In this document: one piece after another, positions 61,501 to 64,000 of the stretch
Layout: every line of letters starts with the position of its first letter
Position numbering within the stretch: position 1 is the stretch's first letter
Source: Zerene cesonia
Lineage: Eukaryota; Arthropoda; Insecta; Lepidoptera; Pieridae
Length of the DNA: 64,000 nt
Direction: 5' to 3'
Assembly: GCF_012273895.1 (NCBI RefSeq)
Contig: NW_024045132.1
Span: 1,488,001-1,552,000 of the forward strand
Made by a program: the position numbers and the translations under genes
The notes under the pieces: generated by a model
Told to the model about the DNA's origin: nothing
Seen by the model: the letters and a program-made list of their open reading frames with translations, nothing else
Database searches by the model: none

Positions 61501-63680
61501 TTATTATTAAAATTACGATTATGTGGCATTATAGATTCCCATACGTGACTGTGATTGATGCATATATAAGTGTAGTATTTAATATTAAATTAATAATTCA
61601 TAAAAATACCTGAATGCGCCGTACTAATAAACTACCTAACGCGAACTGATTTTATCTTGAACTGAGGCTCTAGTTCATATTTTCCGTGATAATCGGCAAC
61701 AAAAGAATTTATAATGGAAGCTGATCTATAGTATGAATGGAATGCTGTTGAATTTGACAATTTGTTTACCGATTTTGCTTACTCAAGGCTTTTTGACTCA
61801 AGGCTAATAACCAGTTATGTATTATGTATTACGTATTTATAGCTGTTTATTAAGAAAAACTTATATATACGATTTTTATGGTCATACGAAATATGCGATG
61901 TAACATTCATTGATTGTTTGACATTTCAGGAATGTAGTATATGTATATGTATACATGTCACATTCCCCCACAAAACCCCTATAGGCTAATTCAGATCGAA
62001 CACATGGTCGACAGTGAAAATGAACATTGTGAGATTTCCACACTGAAATGCATTATTTTTCAAAATTTCGCTGACACTCTTGAAAATATGGTCGTTTACT
62101 GATATGAAATAATTGATGTTTTTTTCTATTATGTTTGATATATAGTAAGGTATTGGATGGCAAGATGAAGAACATTTTAATCGTTTATTATTGTACATAT
62201 TCGCAGTAGAATGTTTAGTTGATACGTTAGGTATGACGTTATAAGATTCTGTTATCAGTAAAACTCGAGACGTGACCTCTCATTCCTTGGATACCTCATA
62301 TAAGTAGTAGTTATTGCAATATATTACAATGTTTTGTCTCAACTGTACTAAAGATGCTTATGTTAGCGTGCCACTAGTTCCTTCTATGCGACGAATAGTA
62401 GATATAATCATCATTAATAGAAACAAATATGAAATAGATCATCGCAATTACAATTTCTAATTATGGTGCATTTTTTCAAGAGGTATTATTAAAACTGTTC
62501 CAAGTTGATGTCTTCTACTTCTTTCGGGTTAATTTATAGCTTAAAATACATTTTCAAATTATGCACTGTAATAAAATTCCTCACATAACGGTGTTGTGGC
62601 CATCTAAATGTATGCTCCAGATCTTTCATTATAATGGGACACTTAAATACCTTGATAAAAGCACAACGTAATACGATACCGTCCTTTATTCAACTACACA
62701 CGAAATTAACATAGTTGCCAAGTTACCAGCTAGAAAAAACATATAGAATTATGTCTCTATGCAAGCAAATAATAAAAATATTATTAAAAAAATTTAAATT
62801 TATTTATATTATTACAATCGAATTGTTTTACATGACGTAAAATAGTTTTGTAAAATATAATTTTCTGCTCTCCCAAAATATACAAAATATAACTTTAATT
62901 TCTCTAATTATATAGGTACTCCAGTGAATTTACACTTAAAGGTCCTACACAGAATGACAACTAACTGCATAACTCGTACCTATTATTATATTAAAAACGT
63001 GACCTATATATATTTAAGATTTAGATTTATAAGAGTTAAAGTTTTCTACGTAATTATATGGTTCGTATTGATCAAACTAAACAGCGTGTGGGTTCCGTAA
63101 ATAGATTAAACATTATCTAAGCACAGTTTACTGGCACGATAATCGTTGTTTTCCGCTCACTCATTCTCTTTGGAATTTTATCACGAAAATCGTTGGTATT
63201 TTATGTGAAAGACTTTCTCCTGACTTCATGTTCATTTTTATTAGATTTGCTTTTAATACAATCCCTTTATTTTCTTTAGTTTTCGTTCTAATACAAAAAA
63301 GGTCTGTTTTTCTTTTAGATCTTTTCTTATCACAGAGTGTATTTTCATACAATACTAATCGACTTCAACACCTTTTAAACACACCTTCGTTTTCATATTT
63401 TGTATTAAGATTATGGACATTATTGGTATCGGCGTTCGACAGGATATAAGATCAGTGGAAACTATCAAAATCTTATTTTGTTAAAGTTATTATTTTGCCT
63501 TCTAAAACAGTCATACCTGTAGATATTTGTTCCGTCTCTGTTCCCTATACAGCTGTTTCATATGCTCCGCCTGCTGTCTCGCCAGCTCGCGTTCCGGCAC
63601 GAGGGGCAAGGGGTCGTGCCGGACGGGACATCGGTAGTGGATGTTCACGTCACTCTCCACGTAGCGGCGGCTCGGAGATT
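58596..63680 (-). CDS. CAP: CAP / SORBS-family adaptor, 3' part with three SH3 domains (5' end outside window)
   Basis: Vinexin/ponsin-type scaffold linking vinculin, integrin adhesion sites and actin; in flies CAP acts at muscle attachment sites and chordotonal organs. In-phase exons on the minus strand: 63680-63517, 61402-61352, 61167-60913, 60663-60423, 60246-60088, 59728-59614, 59287-59142, 58618-58596, about 383 residues. The first exon has the conserved ESDVNIHYRCPVRHDPLPLV and ERELARQQAEHMKQLYREQ block that precedes the SH3 domains. SH3-1: ARALYTFNGQTSRELSFRKG with NNWYEGEIHGRVGLFPYNYV. SH3-2: RAKFDFTAQTNLELPLKKGE with NWWEGRIGNKTGIFPDSYV. A Pro-rich linker follows. SH3-3: YRAMYKYRPQNPDELELNEG with DDGWYVGSSQRTGRFGTFPG. 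The last exon completes GNYVERI and stop; its donor is GTACGT at 59141, which makes the frame fit. The 61402-61352 exon has a weak GTCATA donor and may be a cassette. Confidence 0.93.
58660..58805 (+). repeat. SINE-like repeat, family A, internally deleted copy
   Basis: AGCTGAGCTGGTGGTTCGTC, CCCACCGCCCGTGAACATTT and GACCCAATTCGTGC align in order with the 13450-13745 copy, but about 130 bases between them are missing. Lies in the last CAP intron. The opposite-strand ORFs here belong to the repeat. Confidence 0.6.
58883..58995 (+). repeat. SINE-like repeat, family B
   Basis: GTAGGCTACCTGATATTAAG, TAGTCACCACCGCCCAG and CGCTTTGCCGGCCTTTAAG follow the order of a very common lepidopteran short repeat (GGCTACCTGATGGTAAGTGGTCACC...). 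Lies immediately after the family A copy, in the same intron. Confidence 0.55.
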
Positions 63681-64000
63681 CTGAAACGAATACAAATGTT
63701 AGTATTTTATTGTTTAGATTGCTTCTAATTTAATATAGATATATCCGCTTAGTGTGAATAAAAACAAGTGGATCATAATTCGTGGATGTAAACAATCAAA
63801 ATAAGATAAAATAAATAATTACATAATGAAGATATCGTAGGTATTTTCAGTAATTTTATACTGTAACAACTTTATCTTTAAAACAGTTCAATAAATGCTG
63901 TCTGGCGGACCGAAAACAAATCCAGATTAGGCAATAAATTTCATAATGATTACAAGAAAGCCTAATAAAAAAGATACTTTACGTCATTAATGAATTACTT

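Noticed and set aside
1..64000. CRISPR arrays, operons, phage or other prokaryotic systems
   Set aside because: All coding sequence is spliced and eukaryotic; no spaced direct-repeat array was seen.

Overview
The window looks like a piece of an insect nuclear genome, most probably Lepidoptera. It is AT-rich with short, GT-AG-bounded exons. It carries a 7tm_6 odorant receptor and several copies of Helitron-like and SINE-like repeats of the kind scattered through butterfly and moth genomes. Nothing in it is prokaryotic. Three runs of exactly 1000 N (4135-5134, 30076-31075, 41358-42357) are scaffold gaps, and every long ORF that crosses them is artificial.

Layout. (1) 40-8131, minus strand: a nearly complete CCAR1 gene (S1-like domain, RS-rich stretch, inactive Nudix-like DBC1 region, SAP domain, EF-hand-like region, coiled-coil tail). 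One scaffold gap lies inside a coding PQT/SQT tandem repeat. (2) 9934-14310, plus strand: a five-exon, 228-residue tetraspan protein resembling TMEM72, divergent from CCAR1. (3) 16373-20272, minus strand: a five-exon odorant receptor of about 446 residues. (4) 25757-35145, plus strand: an SLC5 sodium-solute symporter, with its last two exons duplicated at 42426-42924 and a decayed third copy of the last exon near 31380-31485. (5) 32074-39310, minus strand: exons of a small, previously unremarked zinc-finger gene. It lies antisense to, and interleaved with, the duplicated SLC5 cassettes, and a Helitron-like insertion sits in one of its introns. (6) 41047-41233: a fold-back element carrying an almost complete tRNA cloverleaf. 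(7) 44403-56518, minus strand: a CEP290 ciliary gene of about 32 exons, with a perfect RFX X-box and a perfect CRE just upstream of its start. (8) 58596-63680, minus strand: the 3' part of CAP/SORBS (three SH3 domains), running out of the window on the right.

The genes do not form a pathway; they are ordinary neighbours on a chromosome. The most interesting material is the SLC5 3'-exon amplification (two cassettes sharing a 146-bp identical tract plus a relic), the antisense zinc-finger gene threaded through it, the tRNA-bearing palindrome, and the strong ciliary promoter signature of CEP290.

Exon boundaries were read by eye from splice sites, reading frame and family similarity. No alignment or transcript evidence was available. 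Family assignments rest on remembered family sequences.
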